Positions 29,231-37,649 of a stretch of DNA of 64,000 bases are shown here, piece by piece. This DNA comes from Stutzerimonas stutzeri (GTDB taxonomy: Bacteria; Pseudomonadota; Gammaproteobacteria; Pseudomonadales; Pseudomonadaceae), in contig DDKB01000017.1 of assembly GCA_002339675.1 (NCBI GenBank), forward strand, positions 460,327 through 524,326. The letters run 5' to 3'. The translations under genes were made by a program, and so were the position numbers. The first letter of the stretch is position 1; every line of letters begins with the position of its first letter. The notes below the pieces were generated by a model. The model did not search any database. It had not been told where the DNA came from and was given only the letters and a program-made list of their open reading frames with translations.

Positions 29231-30232
29231 TTACCGGTGGGTGAGGCGGCTGTCAGGGGCGGGCCGGGAAAAATACCGGGCCTGGATCTGAAAACCGTTC
29301 TTCAAGCCAATGTAGAGGCTCTCGCCGGGCGTGAGCCCCGCGGCATCGGCCCAACGGGCCAGATCGTCCTGTTCGAACCCCAACCACAGATCGCCGCAGG
29401 CCTCCCTGGCCCAACTCTGGTTGTGGCTGCACAGCTCGGTGACCAGCAGGCTGCCGCCCGTGTTCACCAGCCGTGCCAGTTGCTTGAGCGCTTCACCCGG
29501 CGCCGCCAGGTGATGCAGGACCATGTTCAGCACCACGCAATCGGCCGCCGGGCAGTCGTCCTGCAGGGCGTCGGCGAGCCTGACTTCGACGTTGTCCAGC
29601 CCGAGGCGTTCGCAGCGGGCGCGGGTCAGCTCGAGCATGGCCGGGCTGTTGTCCACCGCCGTCACGCGGGCGAATCGCTGGGCCAGTTCGGGCAGGAAGC
29701 TGCCATCGCCCGGGCCCACTTCGAGGGCGGTCGCCGAGGGCGCGAAATTCAATGCGTCGAGTAGCGCGACCACGCTGTCGCGGTAGTGCGGCAGGCCGGC
29801 GATCAGGTCCTGGCGCGCCTGGAAGCTGGCGGCCATCCGCGCAAAGAAGTCCTCACTGGCGGCGCTGCGCTGGGCATGCACCGCGGCGATGCGTGCCTGC
29901 ACGTCGGGCGGCAGCTTCAGTTGGTCGACTTCTTCGAGCAGGGCCGCGTGCAACCGGCCACCGAGGCTGTCGCCGTGGGGCAGGGTGCGGCGGTAGAAGA
30001 TCGCGTTGCCTTCGCGGCGGGTCGCCAGCAGCCCGGCCTGGGCCAGCACCTTGAGATGATGGCTGATGCCTGATTGACCGGTGGCGAAGATCTGCGCCAG
30101 TTCGAGCACGCCAAACGAGTCGCTGGCCAGCGCCCGCAACACGTTCAGGCGCAGCGAATCGCCGCCGGCCTTGCACAGGGCGGCGAGCTGGTCGCTGTCG
30201 TCGAAGGAAATCTGGGGAATGCGCAGGCTCAT
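29231..30232 (-). CDS. SahR-like ArsR regulator fused to methyltransferase-like domain
   Basis: 333 residues. N-terminal ArsR-type winged helix (about 20-95; recognition helix in GQSGISHHLKVLAQAGLL) and C-terminal class I methyltransferase-like domain (motif I LEVGPGDGSFLPEL near 168-181). The cysteine ELCVCD metal box of ArsR/SmtB metal sensors is missing, so it should not sense metals. From established work, SahR regulators of proteobacteria have exactly this ArsR plus SAM-methylase-like build, bind S-adenosylhomocysteine, and repress SAM-cycle genes including metK. Position directly upstream of metK and a palindromic operator before it support SahR. Methyltransferase activity is not excluded. 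Confidence 0.85.
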   Translation of the reverse strand: MSLRIPQISFDDSDQLAALCKAGGDSLRLNVLRALASDSFGVLELAQIFATGQSGISHHLKVLAQAGLLATRREGNAIFYRRTLPHGDSLGGRLHAALLEEVDQLKLPPDVQARIAAVHAQRSAASEDFFARMAASFQARQDLIAGLPHYRDSVVALLDALNFAPSATALEVGPGDGSFLPELAQRFARVTAVDNSPAMLELTRARCERLGLDNVEVRLADALQDDCPAADCVVLNMVLHHLAAPGEALKQLARLVNTGGSLLVTELCSHNQSWAREACGDLWLGFEQDDLARWADAAGLTPGESLYIGLKNGFQIQARYFSRPAPDSRLTHR

Positions 30233-30276
30233 AGGCCGCGCAGTCTAGTCGGTCGTTTTTCGTCCAGCAATGGCTG

Positions 30277-30294
30277 TATCAAAAAGTTTTGATA
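30277..30294. promoter_or_regulatory. Perfect palindrome, candidate SahR operator
   Basis: TATCAAAAAGTTTTGATA: eight-base arms around AG, 45 bases before the regulator start. It sits in an AT-rich 79-base gap between the lysE stop and the sahR-metK unit. Its shape and position fit autoregulated repression of sahR-metK. No copy was seen upstream of metF or ahcY. Confidence 0.75.
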
Positions 30295-30311
30295 TTGGAC
30301 AAGCGCCGGCT

Positions 30312-30914
30312 TCAGTTCACCAGGCTGTCGATACCCATGCCGCAGGAGACCAGGCCAAGCGCCAGGAGAAAGAAGCTTGGCAGCAGGTCGAGCAGCTGTT
30401 GCAGCCGTGCATGGCTGGCCAGGTGCCGCGCGGCGAGGCTGTAGGTGACCAGTACCGACACGTCGACCAGCGCCCAGATGGCGATCAGCGCCGCGGCCTG
30501 CGGCACGAAGGGCTGCGCCGGCAGGATGAAGCCCGGCAGAAACGCCAGGAAGAACAGGATGTCCTTGGGGTTCGACAGGCCGACCGCCATGGCGCGCCAG
30601 AACCGGTGCGCCTGGGGCCGCACTGCCTCTTGCGTGCCGACTTGTCCGCCGCACAGGCCGTCCGCGCCGAGCCAGACCAGATAGAGCCCGCCGAGTACCT
30701 GGCCCCATTCGAGGATCAGCCGGTCCACGTCAAGCGCCAGGTAGATGAGCCCCAGCGCGGCAACCAGCAGCACTTGCGCCGATAGCACGCCGCCGAGGAT
30801 GGTCCACGCCGGCCAGTGGCGCCGGGCATCGGCGATGACCAGCGCGACTACCGGTCCGGGCGAGGCGATCAGCAGGGCCACGGCCGCGGCAAACGCGAGG
30901 TAGGTGGCGTTCAC
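30312..30914 (-). CDS. LysE/RhtB-family amino-acid exporter
   Basis: 200-residue inner-membrane exporter with about six helices. The N-terminal pattern NATYLAFAAAVALLIASPGPVVALVI contains the family hallmark SPGP, and LSNPKDILFFLAFLPGFI is the second conserved block. Members export lysine, arginine, threonine, homoserine and derivatives; the substrate here is not evident. The start overlaps the stop of the oxygenase gene by four bases, so the two are co-translated and likely act on the same compound. Confidence 0.9.
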   Translation of the reverse strand: MNATYLAFAAAVALLIASPGPVVALVIADARRHWPAWTILGGVLSAQVLLVAALGLIYLALDVDRLILEWGQVLGGLYLVWLGADGLCGGQVGTQEAVRPQAHRFWRAMAVGLSNPKDILFFLAFLPGFILPAQPFVPQAAALIAIWALVDVSVLVTYSLAARHLASHARLQQLLDLLPSFFLLALGLVSCGMGIDSLVN

Positions 30915-31807
30915 AGTTCGGTCACCCGGTCGAAGATGCGCGTCTGCTTGCCGAGTCGTTCGGTGTAGAAGCGCAGGTTGCTGCTGGCGAAGGCGCGTTG
31001 CAGCCAGCGATCGCTGCCGTCGAAGCGTGCACTGAAGGGGCTGCGCGCATGGGCGGTGCGGCGGTTGTCGATGATCAGCAGGTCGCCCTGGCGCAAGCGC
31101 ACGGGCTCTACGGCCTCCCAGGCCAGGGCGCGCAGCGTGTCGAGGGCCCGCTGCGCACGGTCGCTGTAGGCCACCATGAATTGCGGGTCGAAGCGAAAGA
31201 ACTGCGAATCCGGGTCGCCGTAGAGCACCGTCTGGTGACGGTTGATGTCGATGCGCCGGTTCTTGCCGGTCGCGTCGTAGTCGGAGAGGAAGTTGTAGGG
31301 TTCGGTGAGCAGGAAGGCCTGCTGCTCGTGGCTCAGGCGCTCGAGCAGGCGGTCGATCGAGGCGATGTAGGTGATCGCTTCGGCGGCCGGATCCTGGCGC
31401 AGGCAGAGCAGCAGCAAGTAGTCCGGCTGCACCGCATGGAAAGCGTTCTCGGTGTGCAGGTCGAGCTCGGTGTCATAGCTGTCGGAGGTAGCGGCGCGCG
31501 AATGCTGCCGCTGCGGAAAGAAGTTGTTGACGATGTGCCCGCCGGATTCCTGCGCATAGCCGATCGGCTCGCCGAGCAGTGCGGTGGCTTGCAGCAACAG
31601 GTGCTCGCTTGTAGCGTCCGGCTTGCGCAGCTCAGCGCGCGAGGGCGGCGTCGGTGGGATTTCGCCGATTGCCGCGGCCTCGAGCAGGAGGAAGCCGCGG
31701 GTGTTGCCGAGCATCCGGAACTGCAGGATCTGCGCGATCTGCGCCGGGCTGAGCCCTCCTTGGTGAATGCTGGCAGCGATCAGGGGATCGAAGTCGCGAC
31801 TGGGCAT
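30911..31807 (-). CDS. Fe(II)/2-oxoglutarate oxygenase, clavaminate-synthase-like
   Basis: 298-residue TauD/TfdA-superfamily protein. Iron ligands are His118 and Glu120 in DLHTENAFH (HxE rather than HxD) with distal His253 in RRTAHARSPF; Arg267 or Arg271 in DRWLQRAF would hold 2-oxoglutarate. HxE with a TEN sequence is the pattern of the clavaminate-synthase-like amino-acid hydroxylases (AsnO, VioC, lysine hydroxylases), so free amino-acid hydroxylation is likely, with the residue unknown. It is followed by an overlapping LysE exporter and faces a divergent LysR regulator. A GGAAGGA ribosome site supports the start at 31807. Confidence 0.82.
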   Translation of the reverse strand: MPSRDFDPLIAASIHQGGLSPAQIAQILQFRMLGNTRGFLLLEAAAIGEIPPTPPSRAELRKPDATSEHLLLQATALLGEPIGYAQESGGHIVNNFFPQRQHSRAATSDSYDTELDLHTENAFHAVQPDYLLLLCLRQDPAAEAITYIASIDRLLERLSHEQQAFLLTEPYNFLSDYDATGKNRRIDINRHQTVLYGDPDSQFFRFDPQFMVAYSDRAQRALDTLRALAWEAVEPVRLRQGDLLIIDNRRTAHARSPFSARFDGSDRWLQRAFASSNLRFYTERLGKQTRIFDRVTEL

Positions 31808-31937
31808 GTCATCCTTCCCTAGTTCTTATACGAGGCGCCGGCCTCTTGATTGGCGTGGCGCTGAGCGATGCCGGCCGATTGGCGGCGAGTATCGGCAGCG
31901 CCCGGAGGGTTTGGAAAATGGAAAAAACGGCCAGCTC

Positions 31938-31956
31938 GGATGAGTTTTTGTCATCC
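31938..31956. promoter_or_regulatory. LysR-type operator (T-N11-A box)
   Basis: GGATGA, seven bases, TCATCC: a perfect six-base dyad containing T-N11-A (31941 and 31953), the LysR-regulator binding pattern. It ends 14 bases before the lysR start and about 130 bases upstream of the oxygenase gene. The rest of the 163-base divergent region shows no other strong signal. Confidence 0.65.
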
Positions 31957-31970
31957 AGGAAGCCGGCGGC

Positions 31971-32891
31971 ATGACCTTGCGCATGCCGCCGCTCTACGCC
32001 CTGCGGGCCTTCGAGGCGGCCGCCCGCTTCGGCTCCTTCACCCAGGCGGCGGAAAGCCTGTGCATCACCCAGAGCGCGATCAGCCGCCATGTCAAAACGC
32101 TGGAGGAGCATCTCGGCTGCCAGTTGTTCGAGCGGCGCGGCTCGAAGCTGGCGCTCACCGATACCGGCCGCCTGCTGGCGCAGGAGCTCAGGGTGGGCTT
32201 TCGCACCATCGAAAACGCCTGCATCGCAGTCAACCGCCAGCGCGAGGCGCTGCGCTTGAAGGCGCCGTCAACGCTGACCATGCGCTGGCTGCTCGGTGCG
32301 CTGGACGCCTTTCACCTGCGTCATCCGCAGGACCGCGTCCAGCTCACCAGCGCCTGGATGGACCTCGATGCGGTGGACTTCCACAACGAGCCCTTCGACT
32401 GCGCCATCCTGCTGGGGCATGGCGGCTTTCCGGCCGACTGGAACCGGATCAAGCTGTTCGACGAGTGGCTGGTGCCGGTATGCGCGCCGGCGTTGCACGG
32501 TGCCACGCCCTGGTCGGCCGAACAGCTGGCGGCCGCCGAGCTGCTGCACCCGTCCCGCGATTGCCGGGACTGGCGGCGCTGGCTGCAGCGGGTGGGGCTG
32601 ATCGATGCGGTCGCCTGGCAGCAGGGCAAGCTGTTCGACACCCTGGAACTGGGCATTTCCGCTGCGGCACAGGGTCACGGGGTGTCCATCGGTGACCTGG
32701 CACTGGTTGCCGGCGAGCTGCGCAAGGGCACGCTGGTGCTGCCGTTCGAGCAGGCCGTGCGTTCCGGCGATGCCTACTACCTGGTCTGGCCGGCCGCGGG
32801 CGAGACCCCGGCGAGCCTGACCCGGATGAAGGCCTATCTGCTGGCGCACCTGCCGGACGTGGCGGACTGCGGCGTAACCCTGCTGGACTAG
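31971..32891 (+). CDS. LysR-family transcriptional regulator (GcvA-like)
   Basis: 306 residues. N-terminal winged helix (about 9-66: YALRAFEAAARFGSFTQAAE, then CITQSAISRHVKTLEE as recognition helix and LFERRGSKLALTDTG wing), then a type 2 periplasmic-binding-like effector domain. The N terminus is GcvA-like. It is divergent from the oxygenase-exporter pair across a short region with a T-N11-A dyad, the standard layout of a LysR activator beside its target. The effector is unknown but is likely an amino acid or the oxygenase substrate. Confidence 0.9.
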   Translation: MTLRMPPLYALRAFEAAARFGSFTQAAESLCITQSAISRHVKTLEEHLGCQLFERRGSKLALTDTGRLLAQELRVGFRTIENACIAVNRQREALRLKAPSTLTMRWLLGALDAFHLRHPQDRVQLTSAWMDLDAVDFHNEPFDCAILLGHGGFPADWNRIKLFDEWLVPVCAPALHGATPWSAEQLAAAELLHPSRDCRDWRRWLQRVGLIDAVAWQQGKLFDTLELGISAAAQGHGVSIGDLALVAGELRKGTLVLPFEQAVRSGDAYYLVWPAAGETPASLTRMKAYLLAHLPDVADCGVTLLD

Positions 32892-32994
32892 GTCCGGCGG
32901 GCGACCGGGCCGCGATTCAGTCATTGCCCCGCCTTGCCCGGTAGGGGAAAATGGCCGCCTTTTTCTCAAGTACACCCCCGCAGGAGATTCAGCG

Positions 32995-34992
32995 ATGCCC
33001 AGCCGTCGTGAGCGAGCCAATGCCATCCGCGCCCTCAGCATGGATGCTGTGCAGAAAGCCAACAGCGGCCACCCCGGTGCCCCCATGGGCATGGCGGACA
33101 TCGCCGAAGTGCTCTGGCGTGACCACTTGAAGCACAGCCCGACCAACCCGCAATGGGCCGACCGTGACCGCTTCGTGCTGTCCAACGGTCACGGCTCGAT
33201 GCTGATCTACTCGTTGCTGCACCTGACCGGCTACGACCTGTCCATCGATGACCTGAAGAACTTCCGCCAGCTGCACAGCAAGACCCCGGGCCATCCCGAG
33301 TTCGGCTACACCGCGGGCGTCGAGACCACCACCGGGCCTCTGGGTCAGGGGCTGGCCAATGCCGTCGGTTTCGCGCTCGCGGAAAAGGTCATGGCTGCGC
33401 AGTTCAACCGCGACGGGCACAAGATCGTCGACCACCACACCTATGTCTTCATGGGCGACGGCTGCCTCATGGAAGGCATCAGCCACGAGGTCTGTTCGCT
33501 GGCCGGCACCCTCGCGCTGAACAAGCTGGTCGCCTTCTATGACGACAACGGCATCTCCATCGACGGCGAGGTGCACGGCTGGTTCACCGACGACACCCCG
33601 CGCCGCTTCGAGGCCTACGGCTGGCAGGTGATCCGCAATGTCAACGGCCATGACGCCGAAGAAATCCAGATGGCCCTGGAGACCGCGCGCAAGAGCGACC
33701 GGCCGACGCTGATCTGCTGCAAGACCATCATCGGCTTCGGTTCGCCGAACAAGCAAGGCAAGGAAGAGTGCCACGGCGCCGCGCTCGGCGACGCCGAGAT
33801 CGCCCTGACCCGCGAAGCGCTGGGCTGGACGCACGGCCCGTTCGAGATCCCGGCCGAGATCTACGCCGAGTGGGACGCCAAGCAGAAGGGCGCCGACGCC
33901 GAGAACGAGTGGAACAAGCGCTTCGCCGCCTACGAAGCTGAGTTTCCGGCCCTCGCGTCCGAGTTCAAGCGGCGCATGGCCGGTGAACTGCCGGCCGACT
34001 TCGCCGAAAAGGCCAGCGAGTTCATCCGTGAGGTCGCCACCAAGGGCGAAACCATCGCCAGCCGCAAGGCCAGCCAGAACTGCCTGAACGCCTTTGGTCC
34101 GCTGCTGCCGGAACTGCTCGGCGGCTCGGCGGACCTGGCCGGTTCCAACCTGACCCTGTGGAAAGGCTGCAAGCCGGTGGTGGCCGAGGACGCCTCGGGC
34201 AACTACATGTACTACGGTGTGCGCGAGTTCGGCATGGCCGCGATCATGAACGGCGTGGCCCTGCACGGCGGCCTGATTCCCTACGGCGCGACCTTCCTGA
34301 TGTTCATGGAATACGCCCGTAACGCGGTGCGCATGTCCGCGTTGATGAAGCAGCGCGTGCTCTACGTCTTCACCCACGATTCCATTGGCCTGGGCGAAGA
34401 CGGCCCGACCCACCAGCCGATCGAGCAGCTGACCAGCCTGCGCACCACGCCGAACCTGGACACCTGGCGGCCTGCCGACACCGTCGAATCCGCGGTGGCC
34501 TGGAAGCATGCGGTCGAGCGCAAGGACGGCCCGAGCGCGCTGATCTTCTCGCGCCAGAACCTGCCGTACCACATTCGCGACAACGAGACCGAAGCGGCCA
34601 TCGCCAAGGGCGGCTACATCCTCAAGAACTGCGTCGGCGAGCCGGAGCTGATCCTCATCGCCACCGGTTCGGAAGTCGGACTGGCCGTTCAGGCCTACGA
34701 CAAGCTGACCGAGCAGGGCCGCAAGGTGCGCGTCGTCTCGATGCCTTGCACCAGCGTGTTCGATAGCCAGGACGCGGCCTGGAAGCAGCACGTGCTGCCG
34801 GTGGAAGTCGGCGCGCGCATCGCCGTCGAGGCGGCGCACGCGGACTACTGGTACAAGTACGTCGGCCTCGACGGTCGCATCATTGGCATGACCACCTACG
34901 GCGAATCGGCCCCGGCTGGCCAGCTGTTCGAGGAGTTCGGCTTCACCGTCGACAATATCCTCGCGGTGGCTGAAGAACTGCTGGAAGACTGA
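32995..34992 (+). CDS. tktA: Transketolase
   Basis: Thiamine-diphosphate enzyme of the pentose phosphate pathway, transferring two-carbon ketol units. 665 residues. N-terminal RRERANAIRALSMDAVQKANSGHPGAPMGMADIAEVLW, the ThDP-binding MGDGCLMEGISHE with the downstream DDN (motif GDG-N30-N), and the central GSADLAGSNLT region and GLGEDGPTHQPIEQL loop are present. CAGGAG lies eight bases before the ATG. It heads the central-carbon cluster epd-pgk-fba, which is the Pseudomonas arrangement. Confidence 0.97.
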   Translation: MPSRRERANAIRALSMDAVQKANSGHPGAPMGMADIAEVLWRDHLKHSPTNPQWADRDRFVLSNGHGSMLIYSLLHLTGYDLSIDDLKNFRQLHSKTPGHPEFGYTAGVETTTGPLGQGLANAVGFALAEKVMAAQFNRDGHKIVDHHTYVFMGDGCLMEGISHEVCSLAGTLALNKLVAFYDDNGISIDGEVHGWFTDDTPRRFEAYGWQVIRNVNGHDAEEIQMALETARKSDRPTLICCKTIIGFGSPNKQGKEECHGAALGDAEIALTREALGWTHGPFEIPAEIYAEWDAKQKGADAENEWNKRFAAYEAEFPALASEFKRRMAGELPADFAEKASEFIREVATKGETIASRKASQNCLNAFGPLLPELLGGSADLAGSNLTLWKGCKPVVAEDASGNYMYYGVREFGMAAIMNGVALHGGLIPYGATFLMFMEYARNAVRMSALMKQRVLYVFTHDSIGLGEDGPTHQPIEQLTSLRTTPNLDTWRPADTVESAVAWKHAVERKDGPSALIFSRQNLPYHIRDNETEAAIAKGGYILKNCVGEPELILIATGSEVGLAVQAYDKLTEQGRKVRVVSMPCTSVFDSQDAAWKQHVLPVEVGARIAVEAAHADYWYKYVGLDGRIIGMTTYGESAPAGQLFEEFGFTVDNILAVAEELLED

Positions 34993-35002
34993 TTCGAGCC
35001 GC

Positions 35003-35080
35003 GGTGGGTGACTGCGGTCACCCACCCTACGTAACTCCACCTTTCGTAGGGTGGAAAACCCGCGCAGCGGGTTTTCCACC
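35003..35080. repeat. Nested extragenic palindromes between tktA and epd
   Basis: Two perfect hairpins: a ten-base stem GGTGGGTGAC with loop TGCG (35003-35026), and a 14-base stem GGTGGAAAACCCGC with loop GCA (35050-35080). An overlapping outer repeat CCACCCTACG/CGTAGGGTGG (35022-35031 and 35045-35054) joins them. The GTAGGGTGG core recurs as GTAGGGCGG at 50896-50937, so this is a dispersed REP-like family. Confidence 0.85.
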
Positions 35081-35099
35081 GCCAGGATCGACGACTCCC

Positions 35100-36146
35100 A
35101 TGGCCAACGCCCGTCCCTATCGCGTCGCCCTTAACGGCTACGGCCGCATCGGCCGTTGCGTGTTGCGCGCATTCTATGAGCGCGGCGCCGCCTTTGATTT
35201 TCAGGTCGTCGCCTTGAACGACCTGGCCGACATGGCCAGCATCGAGTACCTCACCCGTTTCGACTCCACCCATGGTCGCTTTCCCGGCGAAGTGAGCGTG
35301 GATGGCGATTGCCTGCACCTGAACGGCGACTGCGTGAAGGTGTTGCGCGAATCGAGGCCCGAGTCGATCGACTGGCGGGCACTGGAGGTCGACTTGGTGC
35401 TGGAGTGCTCCGGCGCCTATCACAGCCGCGCCGACGGAGAGCGCTTTCTCGCCGCCGGGGTGCCGCGGGTGCTGTTCTCCCAGCCGATGGCCAGCGCAGC
35501 GGATATCGATGCTACGGTCGTCATGGGCATCAACCAGCAGCAGCTGACCGGCGCCGAGCGGCTGGTGTCCAACGCCTCCTGCACCACCAACTGCGGCGTG
35601 CCCCTGCTCAAGCTGCTCAACGAGGCGGTGGGTATCGAGTACGCCTCGATCACCACCATCCACTCGGCGATGAACGATCAGCCGGTGATCGACGCCTACC
35701 ATCACGAGGATCTGCGGCGCACGCGTTCGGCCTTCCAGTCGGTGATTCCGGTGTCCACCGGCCTGGCGCGCGGTATCGAACGCCTGCTGCCGGAACTCTC
35801 GGGGCGGATACAGGCCAAAGCGGTGCGGGTGCCCACGGTGAACGTGTCCTGCCTGGACATCACGCTGCAGACCGCGCGTGATACCGATGCAATGGCCATC
35901 AACCGGGTGCTGCGCGAGGCGGCCGAAAGCGGGCCCTTGCGGGGCTTGCTGGCGTACACCGAGCTGCCCCACGTCAGCTGCGACTTCAACCACGATCCGC
36001 ATTCGGCGATCGTCGATGGCAGCCTGACCCGCTCCAGCGGCCCGCGCCTGGTGAACCTGCTGGCTTGGTTCGATAACGAGTGGGGGTTCGCCAACCGCAT
36101 GCTCGACGTCACCGACCACTATTTGCGCGTGGCCAATCGCACCTAG
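35100..36146 (+). CDS. epd: D-erythrose-4-phosphate dehydrogenase
   Basis: NAD-dependent oxidation of erythrose 4-phosphate to 4-phosphoerythronate, the first step of the DXP-independent pyridoxal phosphate pathway. 348 residues from the ATG at 35100; the longer open frame starts inside the upstream palindromes. GAPDH fold: VALNGYGRIGRCVLRAF Rossmann motif and the catalytic Cys in NASCTTNCGVPLLK. Epd-like features (TTIHSAMNDQPVIDAYH, DLRRTRSA) separate it from glycolytic GAPDH. It lies between tktA, whose reaction network supplies erythrose 4-phosphate, and pgk. Confidence 0.93.
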   Translation: MANARPYRVALNGYGRIGRCVLRAFYERGAAFDFQVVALNDLADMASIEYLTRFDSTHGRFPGEVSVDGDCLHLNGDCVKVLRESRPESIDWRALEVDLVLECSGAYHSRADGERFLAAGVPRVLFSQPMASAADIDATVVMGINQQQLTGAERLVSNASCTTNCGVPLLKLLNEAVGIEYASITTIHSAMNDQPVIDAYHHEDLRRTRSAFQSVIPVSTGLARGIERLLPELSGRIQAKAVRVPTVNVSCLDITLQTARDTDAMAINRVLREAAESGPLRGLLAYTELPHVSCDFNHDPHSAIVDGSLTRSSGPRLVNLLAWFDNEWGFANRMLDVTDHYLRVANRT

Positions 36147-36194
36147 CCGTCGCGCGCTGGAAAATCGCTGCTTCTCGACCTTAAGGAAGACCAC

Positions 36195-37355
36195 ATGACC
36201 GTTTTGAAGATGACCGACCTCGACCTCCAGGGTAAGCGCGTGCTGATCCGTGAGGACCTCAACGTGCCGGTGAAGGATGGCGCGGTGAAGAGCGATGCAC
36301 GCATCCTGGCCTCGTTGCCGACCATCAAGCTGGCGCTGGAGAAGGGCGCCGCGGTGCTGGTCTGCTCGCACCTGGGCCGTCCGGAAGAGGGCGTCTACAG
36401 CGAGGAGGACAGCCTCAAGCCGGTCGCCGACTACCTGGCCAAGGCCCTCGGTCGCGACGTGCCGCTGGTCAAGGACTACCTCGAAGGTGTCGAGGTGCAG
36501 CCGGGCGAGCTGGTGTTGCTGGAGAACGTGCGTTTCAACAAGGGCGAGAAGAAGAACACCGACGAGCTGGCGCAAAAGTATGCGGCGCTGTGCGACGTAT
36601 TCGTCATGGACGCCTTCGGTACCGCGCACCGCGCCCAGGGCTCGACCCACGGCGTCGCCAAGTTCGCCAAAGTTGCCTGCGCCGGCCCGCTGCTGGCTGC
36701 CGAGCTGGACGCGCTGGGCAAGGCGCTGAAGAGCCCGGCCAAGCCCATGGCCGCCATCGTCGCCGGCTCCAAGGTGTCGACCAAGCTGGACGTGCTCAAC
36801 AGCCTGAGCCAGGTCTGCGACCAGCTGATCGTCGGCGGCGGTATCGCCAATACCTTCCTCGCCGCAGCGGGTTTCCCGGTGGGCAAGTCGCTGTACGAAG
36901 CTGATCTGGTCGACACTGCCAAGGCCATCGCGGCCAAGGTCAGCGTGCCGCTCCCGGTGGACGTGGTGGTGGCCAAGGCCTTCGCCGAAGATGCCGAAGC
37001 CACGGTCAAGGCGGTAGCCGACGTTGCGGAAGACGACATGATTCTGGATATCGGCCCGCAGACCGCGGCGAACTTCGCCGAGTTGCTGAAATCCTCGAAA
37101 ACCATTCTGTGGAACGGCCCGGTCGGCGTGTTCGAATTCGACCAATTCGGTAACGGCACCCAGGTGCTGGCTCAGGCGATCGCCGAAAGTCCGGCCTTCT
37201 CCATCGCCGGCGGTGGCGACACCCTGGCGGCGATCGACAAGTACGGCGTCGGCGAGCAAATTTCCTACATCTCGACTGGTGGCGGCGCCTTCCTCGAGTT
37301 CGTCGAGGGCAAGGTGCTGCCGGCGGTCGAGGTGCTCGAGCAGCGCGCCGGTTGA
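36195..37355 (+). CDS. pgk: Phosphoglycerate kinase
   Basis: Interconverts 1,3-bisphosphoglycerate plus ADP and 3-phosphoglycerate plus ATP. 386 residues, typical. N-terminal substrate motif KRVLIREDLNVPVKDG, the SHLGRPEEG loop, GSKVSTKLDVL hinge region, and the nucleotide-binding WNGPVGVFEFDQFGNGT and SIAGGGDTLAAI segments are intact. AAGGAAG lies just before the ATG. It follows epd by 48 bases on the same strand and is probably co-transcribed with it. Confidence 0.97.
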   Translation: MTVLKMTDLDLQGKRVLIREDLNVPVKDGAVKSDARILASLPTIKLALEKGAAVLVCSHLGRPEEGVYSEEDSLKPVADYLAKALGRDVPLVKDYLEGVEVQPGELVLLENVRFNKGEKKNTDELAQKYAALCDVFVMDAFGTAHRAQGSTHGVAKFAKVACAGPLLAAELDALGKALKSPAKPMAAIVAGSKVSTKLDVLNSLSQVCDQLIVGGGIANTFLAAAGFPVGKSLYEADLVDTAKAIAAKVSVPLPVDVVVAKAFAEDAEATVKAVADVAEDDMILDIGPQTAANFAELLKSSKTILWNGPVGVFEFDQFGNGTQVLAQAIAESPAFSIAGGGDTLAAIDKYGVGEQISYISTGGGAFLEFVEGKVLPAVEVLEQRAG

Positions 37356-37454
37356 GGGCGCGGCCGGCTCGGCGCAACAGGCGCAACGGTAAAAGGCAAC
37401 CCTGCGGGCGCGGTGCTGTCTCTGTTCTGTCCTGATACGAAATGGAGCTTCACC

Positions 37455-37649
37455 ATGCGTTATGCCGCGATCGCTGTTTGCTGCCTTGGCTTGGCTGGTT
37501 GTGCCGGGAACGGTCCGGATTCGGCCTGCGAAGTGTTCGACCCGCCGCCGGCGCAAAGCCCGACGGCGCAGAACGACCAGCGCGTCGAGATGCAGAGCAC
37601 GGGCGACCCGACCGCAGGCACGGCAGCCGACGTGCAGACCTGCCCATGA
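37455..37649 (+). CDS. Small lipoprotein between pgk and fba
   Basis: 64 residues from the ATG at 37455 (GGAG nine bases upstream). Signal peptide with lipobox LAGC (Cys near 16); the mature part is about 49 residues, Pro/Ala/Gln-rich with two further cysteines (SACEVFD and the C-terminal VQTCP). The stop overlaps the start of the next lipoprotein gene by four bases. No family recognised. P. aeruginosa also has small genes between pgk and fba as recalled. Confidence 0.75.
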   Translation: MRYAAIAVCCLGLAGCAGNGPDSACEVFDPPPAQSPTAQNDQRVEMQSTGDPTAGTAADVQTCP

